In this document: positions 48,180 through 61,746 of the stretch, one piece after another
Layout of the letters: the number at the start of each line of letters is the position of its first letter
Numbering within the stretch: position 1 is the stretch's first letter
Origin: Eopsaltria australis
Taxonomy: Eukaryota; Chordata; Aves; Passeriformes; Petroicidae
Direction: 5' to 3'
Length of the DNA stretch: 64,000 bases
Assembly: GCA_034509425.1 (NCBI GenBank)
Contig: JAVTVJ010011652.1
Coordinates: forward strand, 1,565,001 to 1,629,000
Translations under genes and position numbers: made by a program
Notes under the pieces: model-generated
What the model was told of the DNA's origin: nothing
The model's input: only the letters and a program-made list of their open reading frames with translations
Database searches by the model: none

Positions 48180-48700
48180 GGTCATTAATTTAGCAGCTCT
48201 ATTTTAGATGTATTGGAGCATTGGGGATGAGAGCTCAAACAGGAATTTGTTGTAACCAATGCAAGTGATGTGAAGCCTTGGACAAGTATTTGAGTGGAAG
48301 GATTGGAGAGGACAGGGTGAATATTGGAGATATCATAGAGAAGTACAGTGACAGTCTGAGCTGTGATCAAGGGATGGAGAAAAGAGTTGAATGGGCCATG
48401 AAATTTGAAATCTCGAGAATCGAGAAAGATAGTGATATTGTCTGCAGCAGTGGCAAGGAGGGGAGAATTGGAAGGAAAGATAAGAAGCTCAATTTTCAAG
48501 AGGCTGACTTTGACATCAAAATTGTGTGTTTGAGAAGCAGGCAGGGAAGGGAGATAGCCTGCAACGTAGGGGAAATGAAAGATGCGAGGGAAGATTGGTG
48601 ATTCATCAGTGTCAGAATGGTGCTGGAAGCTGAGGGCAGGTGAACCTGCTGAGGAAGGAGTAGGGAGGAGGAGGAGGGCTGGCTTAGATTTTCCACTGGA
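48180..48700 (-). mobile_element. Decayed L2-like LINE reverse-transcriptase fragment
   Basis: The - strand translation contains KIELLIFPSN (near 48490), matching the KTELLIFP motif of the L2/CR1-clade reverse transcriptase. It continues through FLDSRDFKFHGPFNSFL, VTVLLYDISNIHPVLS and ILVQGFTSLALVTTNSCLS, at the order and spacing of the L2 segment ISxIRPxLS...LVQxFVxSRLDYCNSLL. The catalytic FADD box would lie further upstream and is not recognised. A frame change separates the 48496-48696 portion from the KIELL portion. Stops and substitutions show it is inactive and old. L2 copies are rare in birds, so this is a relic of an early amniote insertion. Confidence 0.65.
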
Positions 48701-51700
48701 GATCAGTGGAAGTAAAAGGAAGAAAAAGGAAACGCTGATGTGTCAACTCCTACAGTGGACAGCAAAGGTAGGAAAGAGGAGCTGTTGCATTGCTCAGCCA
48801 CAAATCAAACACAGAAATGGAAACTTTACTGATTTCAATTTTAGAATGTCTTGTAAATTCATTTTAACAGCACCAGCTATTTACATGCATGGAGATAATT
48901 TGATTAGAGGCCTTTGAGAGAAATGTACATGTATTACCTTTAATTTATGGAGCGAGTACATCTTAAAAAGCATTTACATGATCAGTTCCTCCTAACTCTT
49001 AGGTACCTTATGGTAGGACTTGTGAACACATCCAGTAAATCCCTAATTCCTTCTGAGATACTAAATATTATTTTTAGTTTAAACATTGGGAAAGAAATCA
49101 TTTTTAAAGCTTATTAAAATGTTATGTGAATATTTTTCAAATATAATTCATATTATCACTGGTGCATAACTTTTCAAATGAATAATTCACGGCAGCAAGT
49201 AGTCACTTTTGATAATCTATAGTGGTGTGTTATGTTGGTTCTGCTGAGAGATTAACACTTATGGCCTAAGGAATAAAACCAGAGAATCTAATCCATTTGT
49301 TTGCCTATTCACACTGTCAGATACTTTCTTAAATTAAAACCTATTAGTTTGAATTCTGAATCTTAAAATTGAATCTGTTTTTAGCTCCTTTTAGACTTTC
49401 ATAAAACAGGATTTTGATGTATAACATGTTGCAGGCAAAGAAGTATGGAGACTATTGATTTTCAGCACAGTTTTCCTATCACAGACACTGAAGAATGTTT
49501 CTGGGAAAAATTTATAGGATATTAAGCAGAGAAATGGTTTCAAAAGGCTATTGGAAGATCCAGGAAATAGGATAGACTGTCCTTAATAATTGGGTGTTAT
49601 AAATTTTCTAAAAAGCAGCTCAATTTGGAATGGTTTTTCATCACCCATTACAATGGCGTATCTAATATAAAAATAAGGAAAAATGTAAATGCTGTTTTAG
49701 TAATATTGGTTTGACCCCATCCACATCCTGTTGGTAAAAATATGCCTTTAATTATAAATGGTGATGTGGTAGAAGTTAAGTTTTCCCAGAGAAAACACTG
49801 AGACATATGTAAATTACATTCTTCATGTCTGTTTGACTTCTTCATTTGTGATCAATTAAGTTTTAACTTCTGGAACAGAAATGTTAATGATGTACATTGT
49901 TGCTTTTCTTGTGGGCTTCTGTCTGGAAGCAGTGGGGTGGCCACTGATTCTGTCTCCTGGCAATCTCTCAAAGTTGGTTTGTAGAGTTTGTAATGCAGCT
50001 ATTGCAGGACTTTGGGTAAAATGCCAGGATTGTACTTAAGGATTAAAGTCTACCCATATTGATAAATCATTCAAAATACAGGATGTTGTTGTTGGGTTTT
50101 TTGATTTTCAAGTAAATGCTGTGGTTTAATTACATTAAAGTATTTCTTAAAGGAGCAAATTTTATTCTATAAGTTATTACTTTAATAAGCAATGAATAGG
50201 CAATTAAATAACTTGAATCTGTTTCCTGAACCAGAGTTGGCATTCAATGTATACTTGAAGACAACCAGCAGAAACAATGAATCAGATACTGCTTGAAAGT
50301 TTTGCTTAAAGAACAAAAGCCAAAGTTTCTAAAAACTGAATCAGAGGGATCATTAGAATTACCAGTGGGTCTTGACATTGTCCTGCTTCTCCAACACTGC
50401 CTCCTAACCTGGTATGATTTTGGGATATAGTCCCTGTTTGCAGGCTGAAAGAGAAAACTTCCATAAAAAAAAAAAAAGAACAAAAACCAAAAGCCCCCAA
50501 GTATTATTTGTGAGTCTGGTGTAATGTGGCTAAATCAGAAGTAAATGTATAATTAACCTTTTTTTCATGATAAATTAACATTAATTTTCTCAGGATTAGT
50601 GGGAAGCAGCATAATATAGGACAGGTTTAGCATTCAGGGTGAGTGTCACATGGGACCTTTAACACTCTTACAGGATTAGTGCAGCCAGTGATTCATGCTG
50701 TTACCATGCACACAGAAATAGTGTGCAGCTTCTGGCCATCAAAGAGGCTTTCCTAATTATCAGCTTTTACAAGTGAGCATAGAAAGATTAGAATATAAAT
50801 ATGAGGAAGATGGCTTCAGAGTTCTTGAGGGAACAAGATAAAATACACTCCTTCCCCAGCGAGTAGCTCAATTTTTGAAGGAAATTTTGCAGTATTGTTT
50901 GAGAATGCATCATTAGGAAGATAATTAATGAAAAGGTCTGTTGTTAGGGTCTGAGTGAGTGTGGTATCTGTATGTTCGTCCCTCTTTTTTCTTTCACAAG
51001 GGCATTTCTTCCTTGTCTTATTAATCTGAGCATTCTTTATGCAAGGAAAATGATGAATAATTTTTGAAGACTGGGAAAGAAGAGTTGAACTTGAAAAGCA
51101 CTGGTTGAAAGTGTACAGCTTTGATGATACTGAGAAACAGACCAGCTCTGTTTAGGTACTCAAATACAGACTCAGTGCTTAATTTTTGGAGTCCAAGACC
51201 CCAGAAGCAGAATTCTTCTTCTAAAACACTTGAACCAAAATAGGAAATGAAAACACAGATGCTTTAGAAGCATCATTCTGGGAAGTCCTATTAGTGACCA
51301 GAAGCTCCTCCCCCAGCTGTGATCTGTTTCTCTGCAGCCTGGCCCAGAAAGCTGTGGTTCAAAAGTTGAGGACAGATGTAATTTGCTCCTGATGCTGCTC
51401 CCCAGAGGGTGCCCCCAGACAGCCACAGGGGCTCACCAGAGGTAATGTGCTGAAATATTCTGTACTGTGAACACAAGGGTTGGTCTGAGGCCACAGATGA
51501 GAGAGAGAGATTTTCCAAGCAACCCACTCCTTCTTTTCTTGTTTTCATCCTTTATTGTAGATGCAACAACTCATTGCCCATAATACACCAGCTCTGCTCA
51601 ACTGGGGCTCCTTTGCACCTCCTTTGCTAAATATCAGCCCATGTAGGAGGTAATGTGGAACCACCTGAGCAATACCTGAGGAAGAAAACATGCTTACAGC

Positions 51701-54571
51701 CATGCTTTACACTACTAATATATCAAATACAACATTTTACAGCCTGGTGAGCTCTGCTTCATAACTCAGGAAGAAAGAATATGGGGGTTCATGACTTCTC
51801 AGTGTATATAAGATTGCAGATAGTTTGGGCCATTAATCCATGTCAGGCACCGGTCATCTGCATGCTCCTGGACATATTCCCTTTTGCACACAGAGGTATT
51901 GTTCATATAGATTTCAAGGGTTTAACAGATTAGTTCTGGGTTTTGTGGAAGTCCTAAAAGTTTAGAGGCTACTGTGTGGACTGCCATATGTCCATAAATC
52001 TCAGACATCTGGCAGCCCAGCTGGAACTGGTGTGCACATGAGGTCTGGTGTAGCCACACCCAGCAGGCACTGGAAGTGCTGGATTCCCTCCCTCCACATG
52101 TGCTGCACAGCTGACTTGTGCAGGGAAATACCCTGAGCTGCTGGGCTGCTTCATTGCACATGGACACCAGTACCTGCAATTTTTCTTTCTGGGTTTTTCC
52201 TTTGATATTTTGTGCTGGACAGCCTGGGTGAATTTAAATGAATAATGTAAAAATATTTGTTCCCATGTCGTATGTCTGGGGGCCCAGGCCTTTGGAGGCA
52301 ATAGCCTTTTTTCTGCTATTACAGATTGTAAATTCAGAGCACCTTTTGGATCTCAGTGCAGTTTTTATAGGTTTGCATCTTAGAAACAGAGATGAGCATG
52401 GAAACTGCTCAATGGGACTTCTTTTTCCTTTTTCTTTGCTAGCCTGAATATTCATATTTACCAAGAAGGCTGAACTTCAATGGTGTGTGTGTTAAAAACG
52501 AGCCTTTTAGTGCTTAATGTATATCAGAGGAACTGTTCAAGAGTGATTTATCCACAGATTGTCTGTGCAATGCTTTCAATGACAGTTTCATCCTGGGTTA
52601 TCAGCTGCTGTAAGTGCCAGTTGCACAAAGGCATATTTAACTTGTGCACTCGGTTTGCTTTATAGTCAGATTTTGCATTCATGAGCAGATACAATTTGCT
52701 TATTGTTTGGAACAGTTCCTTTCCTTTCATGTAAATTCTTTGTCTTTGCTTAGACTGCCATACCTCTGTTACATGTCAGGCTAGAGTCTGATCACTGGAC
52801 AAGATGTCTATATGTGAAATAGAAATTGAGTGTAGGAAGGGGCAGCTGGGCTTTGTTGTCTTTTAAATTGCAAAGTTAGATGGAAATCCAAAAGTGTTTA
52901 GCACAGATGTTCTGCTTGAGAAAGGCTGTACAGAACTGCATCTTTCTAGGCAGTTTCTTTCTGAACCCTGCCCAGGACAAAACCTACATATAAATATGAG
53001 TCCTGGTGATAGGAGGATGTTTCAGATGAAGCCTAAGTAGTTGAATGAGGTTCTGTGTGTAATTATCTGAAAACCCACAAGCACACCTACACATAAAGTT
53101 CAGCATTGTTTATATGGATGTGTAGGGTAAAGGTCTTCATTTTCATCTTGGAGTGCCAGGGAGATGGTTTTGTGTTGTAATTAAGTCTTCATAATATCAA
53201 GGAGAAATTGCTGTGCTCCAATCTGAAAATTCATTGTGCAGCTAAATGCTCCTCTTTGCATAGAAACTGTTCTTAATTAATAATCTGTTTGATGGATTAT
53301 TAGTGCCAGACTGGATTGGCATCTGCACTTTGGACATGATGTACCTGATTGTACTAACAAGTTATAACAACATGTATCAACTACTGTAATTATCATGTTG
53401 CCACTGTTTTCTGCAGATGTAAAGATACATAATTCAAGCTGACAAGCCCAAAGATTTTATTGGAATGACCTATGATACCCTAAGTTCTCATTAATATACA
53501 GCCAAATGCACAATATCAATTAAGTATAAGATACAATCTCAGGCCTTCTTAACATTAGCAGCAGTTAAAATCAGCAATGCAGCAGAAGTTCTTATAATTT
53601 TATTTTTTCCTTCCGTGTGGAAATGAAAGACTTTGTGGTAGAAAAGATTTCTTAAAAATGTGTGGTTTTGAATAGTCTGTTCTTTTTTGTGTTTTCGATT
53701 CTGACATTAGTATGTAGTAGGAGTAAATAGCATTTAAAATGAAGCCATTGTTTATTCACAAATCAAATAAGCTACCGACAGCTGCCCTAGTGGCTTCCTC
53801 ATTCACTTAAATTAATGCCTAAGGCCTTGGGGTGAATAGTCTTCTGGGGAGAATGTGGGCATTTATTTTCGATTTCCATTCAATGTTGGGTCTTTTAATG
53901 CCAAATCCTATTTAATGTGCACATGTTATGTTGAACTGTGTGCAAATTTATTCTATGGACAACTTGACAGAATTCATACTATTAAAGTCACATATAATTT
54001 GTACCCAAAAAATAAGGTCTTTTCTTTCAAACAAGCAGGGTACAATTCCTTCTTTATTTTAGTTTAAGATCTGCATAGGGCTGAGAATAAGTCCTACACA
54101 ATAGTAGGTACTTTTTAACTAAGCTTGAGGTTTGATGTTTTGGATTTCTTCCAAGCCCTGTCCATTTAATCAGGATTTTCCTGTGCCCTCAAGTGTTGAG
54201 ACAGTGCTGTGATGGATATACTTCAAGAACTTGAGGGGGAGGGCTGTTTTGCTAGGTTCAAGTATCCTCCTTTGTAAATTCTTTTTAAAAAATTTTTCCC
54301 CCTAGTTAGAAACTACATAAATGTATTTGGACACTACATTATGTCAGGGCAGAAAAAATAATTAGGCCCTATGTCCACATAAGGACTTACACCCTGTGAC
54401 AAAAAGAAGATGAGAGGATGTAAGAGTGATAATGATTCTCTAATGTAGTGGCCAGCCTTCTCCTGGGGAAGTGCAGTACAGTTCCAGTTCTGCTCCAAGA
54501 ATTGCTTTTGCATTTAACAGAAATAATTGAATTGGATGACTGTCACTATCTCATTTTCTGTCCCGGTGCTG

Positions 54572-54595
54572 TGTTAAAATGACCACATTTTAACA
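54572..54595. repeat. Short perfect hairpin (10-bp arms, 4-base loop)
   Basis: TGTTAAAATG and CATTTTAACA flank ACCA. It is not followed by a T-run on either strand, so a terminator role is not suggested. It may be chance in A/T-rich DNA. Confidence 0.7.
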
Positions 54596-56779
54596 GTGCA
54601 CAGTTTATTAAGCAAGTTCAGGTAAATTCCAGTAGACTTTAAGCTTCTTAGGTCTGAGAGAGAGAACATTTCCTTTGTGGATCTTGAGGGACATTGTTAT
54701 CAACTAAATGGAAAGCTGCTTTGCCCATTAGCAGTGAGGTTATGGACAAGTGCAGAGATTGAACTTGGAATGCAGTTTAGCAACATGAGAGAGGCAATCT
54801 GGCCATGACTGAAAGCCCAAGGTCTAACCTCAGACACTGGAGAACTTTGGAGCTGTAAATAAAATTGCTTATGGACTTCGTGTGTCTCTTTAGTAGCAGC
54901 TGAGCAGGGGTCTGGAACTTGGTGATTCTGGATTAAGTGCTTAGTCTCCAGCTAAAAGCCAGCAGAGATCTGTTTGAAAGATTGCTGGAAAACTGGTTCT
55001 TGGTGGCTGCTAGGAGAGAACTCTAATTTGAAGCTGAGAAAGAAACCAAGGACCAAAAGTTTGACCTGACAGCACCTCAGAGGGGATGTAATTTTCCTTC
55101 TTTGCGTTTGTAACTTCTGCCAGCTTTTGTTTATGAGCTCCCCCTAAGCCTAGATTTGACACAAACTTTTAAGTGTTAATCTCTAAAAGATTACACCTCT
55201 TTTTGCAGCTCTTTTACTTCTTTGCACTTTGCTCTGTCTATATTCTCAGATTTGCATGCCCACTCCTGAAATGGAAAGTGAAGTGTCCTTCTCAGGTTAT
55301 TTCTCTGCCTTCATACTTCTGCCTTTTCCTCAGCTCTACTTGAATGGGTAAAGATCACAGCCCCTCTGCTGTTTAATGTTCAATCTTGTTTTATTTTGTG
55401 GAGTTGGAAAGGAGGGGTCCCAGCTACTGCAGTCTCCTCTGGCTTCAATTCTGCTGTGTTTTATTTCCTTTAAAAATTGAAGTTGGTGCTAACCTGTGCT
55501 TCATTTCCGATATTCCCCAGTTTACAGCAGCATGAAAATGGCATGACTTCTGAAAGCTTTGCAGCAGCCCTGTATAGTTCTTAATAGCATCTGTGTTGTG
55601 ACAGGAGTGTTGTCAATTTTAGGGGTTTTTTCCACATTAAAAGCTGTAAGCAGCACCTGAGAGATGTGTTCTTTGCTCAGTTATTTTTTGGGTTGGGGTT
55701 TTGATTTGTGTCAAACACCTCCACCCCAGCAGCTTCAGCAAGGCAATTCTGCATTTGCTTTACCTGCACTTTACTTTTGGGAGGTCATCATTGTAACTAA
55801 AAGGGCTGGGAAGGAGTGGACAAATTTGTAAAGCCTGTGTTTGTGAAGATCTGCGTTTCAGTTCTTCCCAAGGTACTCAGAACAAAGTGATTTTCAGAGT
55901 TGCCATACTTCCCCAGCTACCACTAACTCAAGATGAGCTTGGCTTGTTGAATATCTCTAAAAAAAACATTTCTTTTATTGAGAAGTATGACATGAGGTTA
56001 CCTGGTGTACCATTTTGCTCTCAATGTGCTTTTTATTTTCATTAAAGTTTATATTCTGAAAGAATTAATGGTTGCATTCCCCTCTTGCAAAAGAGAGCTT
56101 CCAGCTCAGCCTGTAGTACCAGAATTGTCTGTGCTTTCTGGGATATTAATTGTTCTTGCTTTGTTTTTTAATACTGTTATGGTGTCCAGATAAATGGGGA
56201 AAAGTGGGTGGTCTATAGTAAAACTTTGTACTTGTAAAAAAGGGGAGGAAAAAATGGTGTGATTTGAAAACTTCTTCTATCTTTCATAAATCCTGTTTTC
56301 ATACTCAGCATGCTACGTGTACAAAATCATCATATAATATCTTTAGATATCTTCTAGGCAGCGCTTCTGCATATTATATGAATACTTTTCTAAATTACTC
56401 ATATTGTGTGATCTGTCACCTGTTCATTCCCATTTGTTTCTGTGCTAGGTCAGCATATGTTTAGACATTTACTACTTTCAGCACCTCTCCTCTGTTACTC
56501 CATCCCAAAAAACTTCATTCTTCGAAGTTTACCTCCTTTGTTAAATGCATTTAAGGCCATCCTTTTCCATTCTGGAGAGTTGCTATTTTGGGAATACAGA
56601 ATTCCAGAGCATGGATGCAGAAAGTGTTACTTTAAAAGGGTCAGTTTTATAGTAATGTTTTGCCCCTTGCTTAGGGTGTTTGCCACTGGAGACACTTCTT
56701 GGATGTTTCCTTTATGAGCTGTGCCCTGCTGTCTGCATTTGTCTCTGCAGAGACCCTTGTCAGGGGTGGAAATTTCCCT

Positions 56780-56820
56780 CTCATGGATGGAAATACCTTA
56801 TGTGATCTCTCAGCCAAAAA
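56780..56820 (+). repeat. Dispersed repeat copy 1
   Basis: CATGGATGGAAATACCTTAT and the following ATCTCTCAGCCA recur with few changes near 60450. The identity is short, and the family is unknown. Confidence 0.4.
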
Positions 56821-58354
56821 ATGTTTTGACCACCAGCCTTCTGGGGGTTAAAGCTGATCTTTCTCTCCTTCTCTGGAGAACTGAGCTGTTTCTTTCAAGT
56901 CTGCCAGCTAGAAGTGTTTCCCATTTTAGATTAAACAATTGGGGTATTAAACAGCCTTTTATGGCAGTGGGAAAAGAGAAAATACAAGTCAATGGCACAT
57001 CAGTGTTTTTACTGATAAAATCTGTAGAATTATTCTTGGCTTAGGTGAGGATCAGCTTAAACTCCAGGGCCTCAGTCAAACAAAGTTCCTGCAGGTCAGG
57101 TTTTACCTCCTCTGTTTCATCCTCTTGGGAGCCTACATGCTTTGGATCTGGACATAAGAAAAGGAAATTACTTACAGCTATACATCTCAAATAAGAAGGA
57201 TATTTACTTGCATTTAAAAGGCGTTTTCAGGGTATGAAAAGACCATGTTCTCCTGGAGCTGGCCTCAGTGTCAGACCTGTAGTACCTCTGGAAGGTACAG
57301 TCCTTCTGTGACATTCGGTCCCCAGTACGCTTAAGTAGGGTTAGACCAGCTGATCCATCAAACTCATTTCCAAATTGGGTTGTTCTGTTATCCCAGATGA
57401 ATTCCAAAAGGAATTTTCCCAAACTTACCAGTTCCTTGGCAGTGCTTTATTTCTTCTCTGGGCTCAAATGGAGCAGAATCCAGCTCTGCTTGGCCCTTGG
57501 CCTCCTGCCCCCAGTGAGGTGGTCTCTGTGCCCCATGGAAGAGATGCATGACCTCTCATGTGCTGCTCATGTGTTTGAGATTCAAACCCAGCACATCATG
57601 ATACAGATATTTATCAGCTCATTAGAGCTGCTGAGATTTGGAATCTCGAAATGGGCTGGACTACAAAAGGAATAAGAAATTTGCATTAGCTCTTTTCCCA
57701 ACTACCCTCTCATTTGCATGCACAAGTGATAAATTCCATTTATTCTCTTGCCTGGAATATTGATTTTCTTTTAAAATTCCTCTTTCAGGATACATATCAT
57801 ATTCATTGCTCTTATATGCACCTGTTTAAACACAACACTAAGAACCCTTAGGCTTGATACAGAGAAAACAAATCCTTTGTGAATTTTTAATTAACCTGTC
57901 TGTATGATTTGAACTGAATAAACAAACTTTACTGCATATATTTCGATTAACTGGCCTTTTCTCACAGATCTAAGCAAAACCTTTCTGGGAGAAGACTCAA
58001 TTAGCATTTCGATCTCTGTTCCACTTGAACAGTTCAGGCTTGTTTTTAAGAATGTAGTCTTTTGTCTGCAGATAAACACAGAATTAAAAATCTAACCTGC
58101 TATGTCAACTAAATTAAAGTTGGCCAGATTACCTCACCCATCAGACATCACCTGCAGAGCATGTTTTCTTCTTGCAGCCTGAGAAGTTCAGCTCCAACGT
58201 GGCTGTGTGTCGTACCTCATTCTAGAGATACCACAAGGGATTTGTGAGTCCTTGAGTGCATGGACACAATCCAGATTAGGATACCACACCAAAGGAAGAT
58301 GGGAGTGTATGTTAAACTACCCTTATCCAGGAGTAATCCCTTCCAATCCTTAGC

Positions 58355-58416
58355 TTTTTTGTTTGTTTGTTTGTTTGTTTTTTTGTTTTGTTTTGTTTTT
58401 TTTTTTTTTTGTTTGT
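58355..58416. repeat. (GTTT)n / poly-T low-complexity tract
   Basis: GTTT units grade into GTTTT units and a 17-base T run. On the - strand it gives lysine/asparagine/threonine-rich meaningless frames. Confidence 0.9.
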
Positions 58417-58734
58417 CCTCTTTCTGAGGACATTGGCACAAAAGAAGTCTCTAAACAGATGAAAGTCCATAGGTGTTGTTATTGGGAACACATTTCCATC
58501 AGGTAAAAATTGGCTGGTACAGATCCATGCACTGCGAGATGGAAATGAAAGGATGAATTTCTGTAAACACAAACAGTGTGTGCTGCTGTTTTAAACAGTG
58601 CTCTCCAAGATACAGTTACCCTTCCAATAGAGTGCAACACCTCATTCACTCAAGCGTAAATGTTGTTGTGTAATGGCAATGTCATTCATTGCAGAGTTCC
58701 TGTGTACACATGTAAACAGATCAATTCATTTTGG

Positions 58735-59165
58735 GGTTTATTTCGTCTTCTTTTCTCTGACATGAAACAGTAATTAAGCAAATATTCTGCTAATAGTCTT
58801 AATATCCAAGTTCCATTTTCAGACAAAATAGCGATAAATACGGTGGCAATACAATGAACACCAGTTGTTTCTCCTACAAAAAAATGAATCCAGCAACATT
58901 CATTGACTTAGGTTAGCCTTTGGGTCTACAAATAAACATCCCACATCTACTTCAAATGAAGGCAAATTCAGTTGACTAATTCTGCAGGCAGTTTATAAAC
59001 ATACTTTGATAGGTGTGTCCTTCTAAATCCTTTATCAAATCAAATGTGTGTCACACAGCGTGACCTAACACAGCTCAGAGCAAATTAGCACATGCAGAGC
59101 TCACATATGCATTTGCAAAAGAAATTCAGTGTCTTTGTTTGTACCTTGTCTGCACTCTCTGTCTT
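58735..59165. promoter_or_regulatory. Candidate conserved intronic regulatory element
   Basis: A repeat-free stretch with many transcription-factor-like words and retained CpGs: TTATTTCGTC, CAGTAATTAAGC, ATAGCGATAAATACGGTGGC, ACAGCGTGACCTAACAC (nuclear-receptor half-site style), GAGCAAATTAGC and TTATCAAATCAAATG. It is the most enhancer-like part of the intron by eye. Conservation was not tested. Confidence 0.35.
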
Positions 59166-59272
59166 TTCACCTTTACCATAATGCTAAAGATGTTTACACT
59201 AGCAGTCCAGAGCACTTCACCAGCGCTGTTTGGAATCAAAGAGCTTTTGGCCTTTCCGAAAAAAACTACTGA

Positions 59273-59295
59273 GGTTTGTTTGTTTGTTTGTTTTT
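59273..59295. repeat. (GTTT)n microsatellite
   Basis: Five GTTT units ending in TTTTT. Confidence 0.85.
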
Positions 59296-60449
59296 GGGGC
59301 TTTTGAATTCAGTGTGAAGTGCACGTAGGCACAGATGAATAAAGGTTGAATCTTGAGGCCTTTTACCAATTCAGAGTTCCCAGTAACCTTGAATGCCTTT
59401 AGGAAATGCTTTTTGGAGTAAAAATTTACTTGAGTAAACTGAGACCTACATTTTGGTAGACCACTGAAAACAGAGACTATTTTGTATGTAAAGTGTGTTT
59501 CAAATGCCACATCACTAAAACTGCTCCTGTTGTCCTTTTTGGCTCTTTCAGCCACTCCCTTGCCTGAGGTGTAGTTCTCATGAGAATCCGTAAAGCAGTG
59601 CTTCGAGGTTGGGCTTTTTGGCCCAGGAGAGGCTGTTGCACTAATAGCTCTAGAACTGTGTCTGAGACTTTCAAACTCCTTGGCTGCTGTTGAGCTGCTT
59701 TGCTTTTGTGAGCATCCCTTTTTTTTTTAGCGGGGAGAACATCAGTGTGAGCATCCCTGTGGGGTTGCTGGTTCTTGTGGCTGTCAGTATCCAGCTCACA
59801 GCTGTAAAACCTGCAGCCATTCTGCTGTGTAAACAGTGCTGCAGAGTGATTTCAGAACACTTCAGTTTATAACCTCCTTTGAAAACTAGCTCCCTTAATG
59901 GCACTTAAACATGGGTTCCAGATGTGACAGTTAAATATACCCAACCCTTGGGAAATTAGCAGTGTTGGGTTTTTTTTGTCTTTATTCATTACTAAGTGCC
60001 CTCTGCCATTTTTCATGCTCTTCCTCCAATTGTTTCTCAGTCTCCCTCTGTACTCCACATTACAGCAGAGACTGCTTTGCTTTGGTACTTACATTCCCAT
60101 GAGGGAATGGAGGAACAGCATTATCAGCTCACTTGCTGTAGCAGCTGAACGGTGTAAAGTCTCCTTGCACTCAGTCCTGGTTGCAAAATGCTGCTGGACA
60201 GGACTGTGTAGAGTTTCACGTTCCACTGGATACCCAGGGTGTGTCTGCGTGGATGTCTCCATATGTTGACACATTTATGCACAACAAGAACATGATCTGT
60301 TAAATGTCATTTTGGTAAAAACATGCAATTTTGACCAGTACAGTTTTGGGGGTTGTTTGTTTTTTTCATTCCAAGTCCAAGGATGGCTTATCTGAACAAT
60401 CTTTTAAAAACAAAGCAGCTCTGTAGCCATGAGTTTTGATCATGGATGG

Positions 60450-60490
60450 AAATATCTTGCATCATATCTCAGCCACCAAGTAGTTTGCCT
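60450..60490 (+). repeat. Dispersed repeat copy 2
   Basis: CATGGATGGAAATATCTTGC and then ATATCTCAGCCA, same strand and order as copy 1 at 56780. The flanks differ, so it is not a simple local duplication. Confidence 0.4.
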
Positions 60491-61697
60491 TAGTTTTCAG
60501 AGTAAGTTTGTTTGAAAGACTATTCTTGAAAGTGACATATCATTCCAGGCTGGAATACTGAAGAGCATGCAAAGAGAGTTTTTAAATAGTGTTGCCATTG
60601 AAGAATATTAATGGCAAGTGGGAATCTGATTAGCTACTTATGAATTGTTACAGGATCCAAAGACACTGAAATAATTTTCACAGTTGCTAATGAATTTTAC
60701 ATATCTTTGTTCTATTGAGGCCATGTTTCACTTTGCATGCACTCAGTACTCTCAGTCTCTGGCTGATTGGGGCATTGACTGTTCCCTGGGTGCTGGAGCT
60801 AATAATTAAAGACCCACAGAGCAGACCTGATGCCACCAGAGCTCTTGGCAGGGCTCTGCCTGTCTCTGTGATTAACCTGTTGCTGCAGTTTGGCTTCACA
60901 CACCTCACCTGCAGATATCCTGCACCCAGCTCCTTCCTCCCTGGAGTTCTCTCACTACAATGCACACCTGGAAGGAAGGCACCTTACTGGAGGCCTGTTC
61001 TACTCAAATATTTCATCTGTGTTTTTCTGAAGCAGTCCTGGATTATATGACATTGAGATTACTTCTATGCAATGCAGCACAAAACTCAATCACATCTATC
61101 TCTCTTTGCTGTATTTTTTCAGCTTTTTAAATCTATACTTCAGGAAACCACGTTTTAAAAATGAAAAACGTCACCATGTTTATCAAACTGAAGCAGAGAG
61201 TGACCTGGTCATCTGTTAACATTCGTAATATTCTTAGGACTCAACTTAGACAAACTCATGTTACCTGCTTAGTAAATTAAGATCCTATAACAGAATTAAT
61301 TCTTCATGGTTGTTACTGACATATGCCTTTCTGCTTTCAAAAAGAACATGTTAAAATAGTAACTAATTAAAAACAGTAGGCATAAGAGTAGCATAAATCT
61401 GTGTATGGCTAAATGTCTAGTGGTCCATCCCACTCTGAAATTTCTAAATGCATGGTGGCTTAAAGACAGTACATGTATTTTTTTAGAAAACTGCACAATG
61501 GTCATTGATTGGTAACCCATTTAGAATTATAGCTCTTACAGCAAAGCAGGCTTAAAAGTAGTCTTTGTCATGCTGTATAAAGCTGTGTATTAGTTTATGG
61601 TTTAGGGATCATTGTGTCACCCCTGGCAAGTGAAGTGTTCAGCCTTTTCAAGTTTGTTTCCTCAAAAAACTGTCATGGCCACTTTAAAAAGAAAAGA

Positions 61698-61746
61698 CTT
61701 AATTGGGGTAAGGGTTCATTAGGCTTAATTGGGGTAAGGGTTCATT
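61698..61746. repeat. Two-copy tandem duplication, 26-base period, telomere-like words
   Basis: CTTAATTGGGGTAAGGGTTC is present at 61698 and again, identical, at 61724, with 23 identical bases per copy. The exact identity points to a recent duplication. The GGGGTAAGGGTT core is only superficially telomere-like (TTAGGG). Confidence 0.8.

Noticed and set aside
48278..48917. Plus-strand frames of 107 and 111 codons
   Set aside because: They are antisense shadows of the L2-like LINE remnant on the - strand.
54572..54595. Transcription terminator
   Set aside because: There is no following T-run, and hairpin terminators are not used by vertebrate polymerase II.
58217..58572. Minus-strand lysine/asparagine-rich frames
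   Set aside because: They translate the GTTT/poly-T tract.
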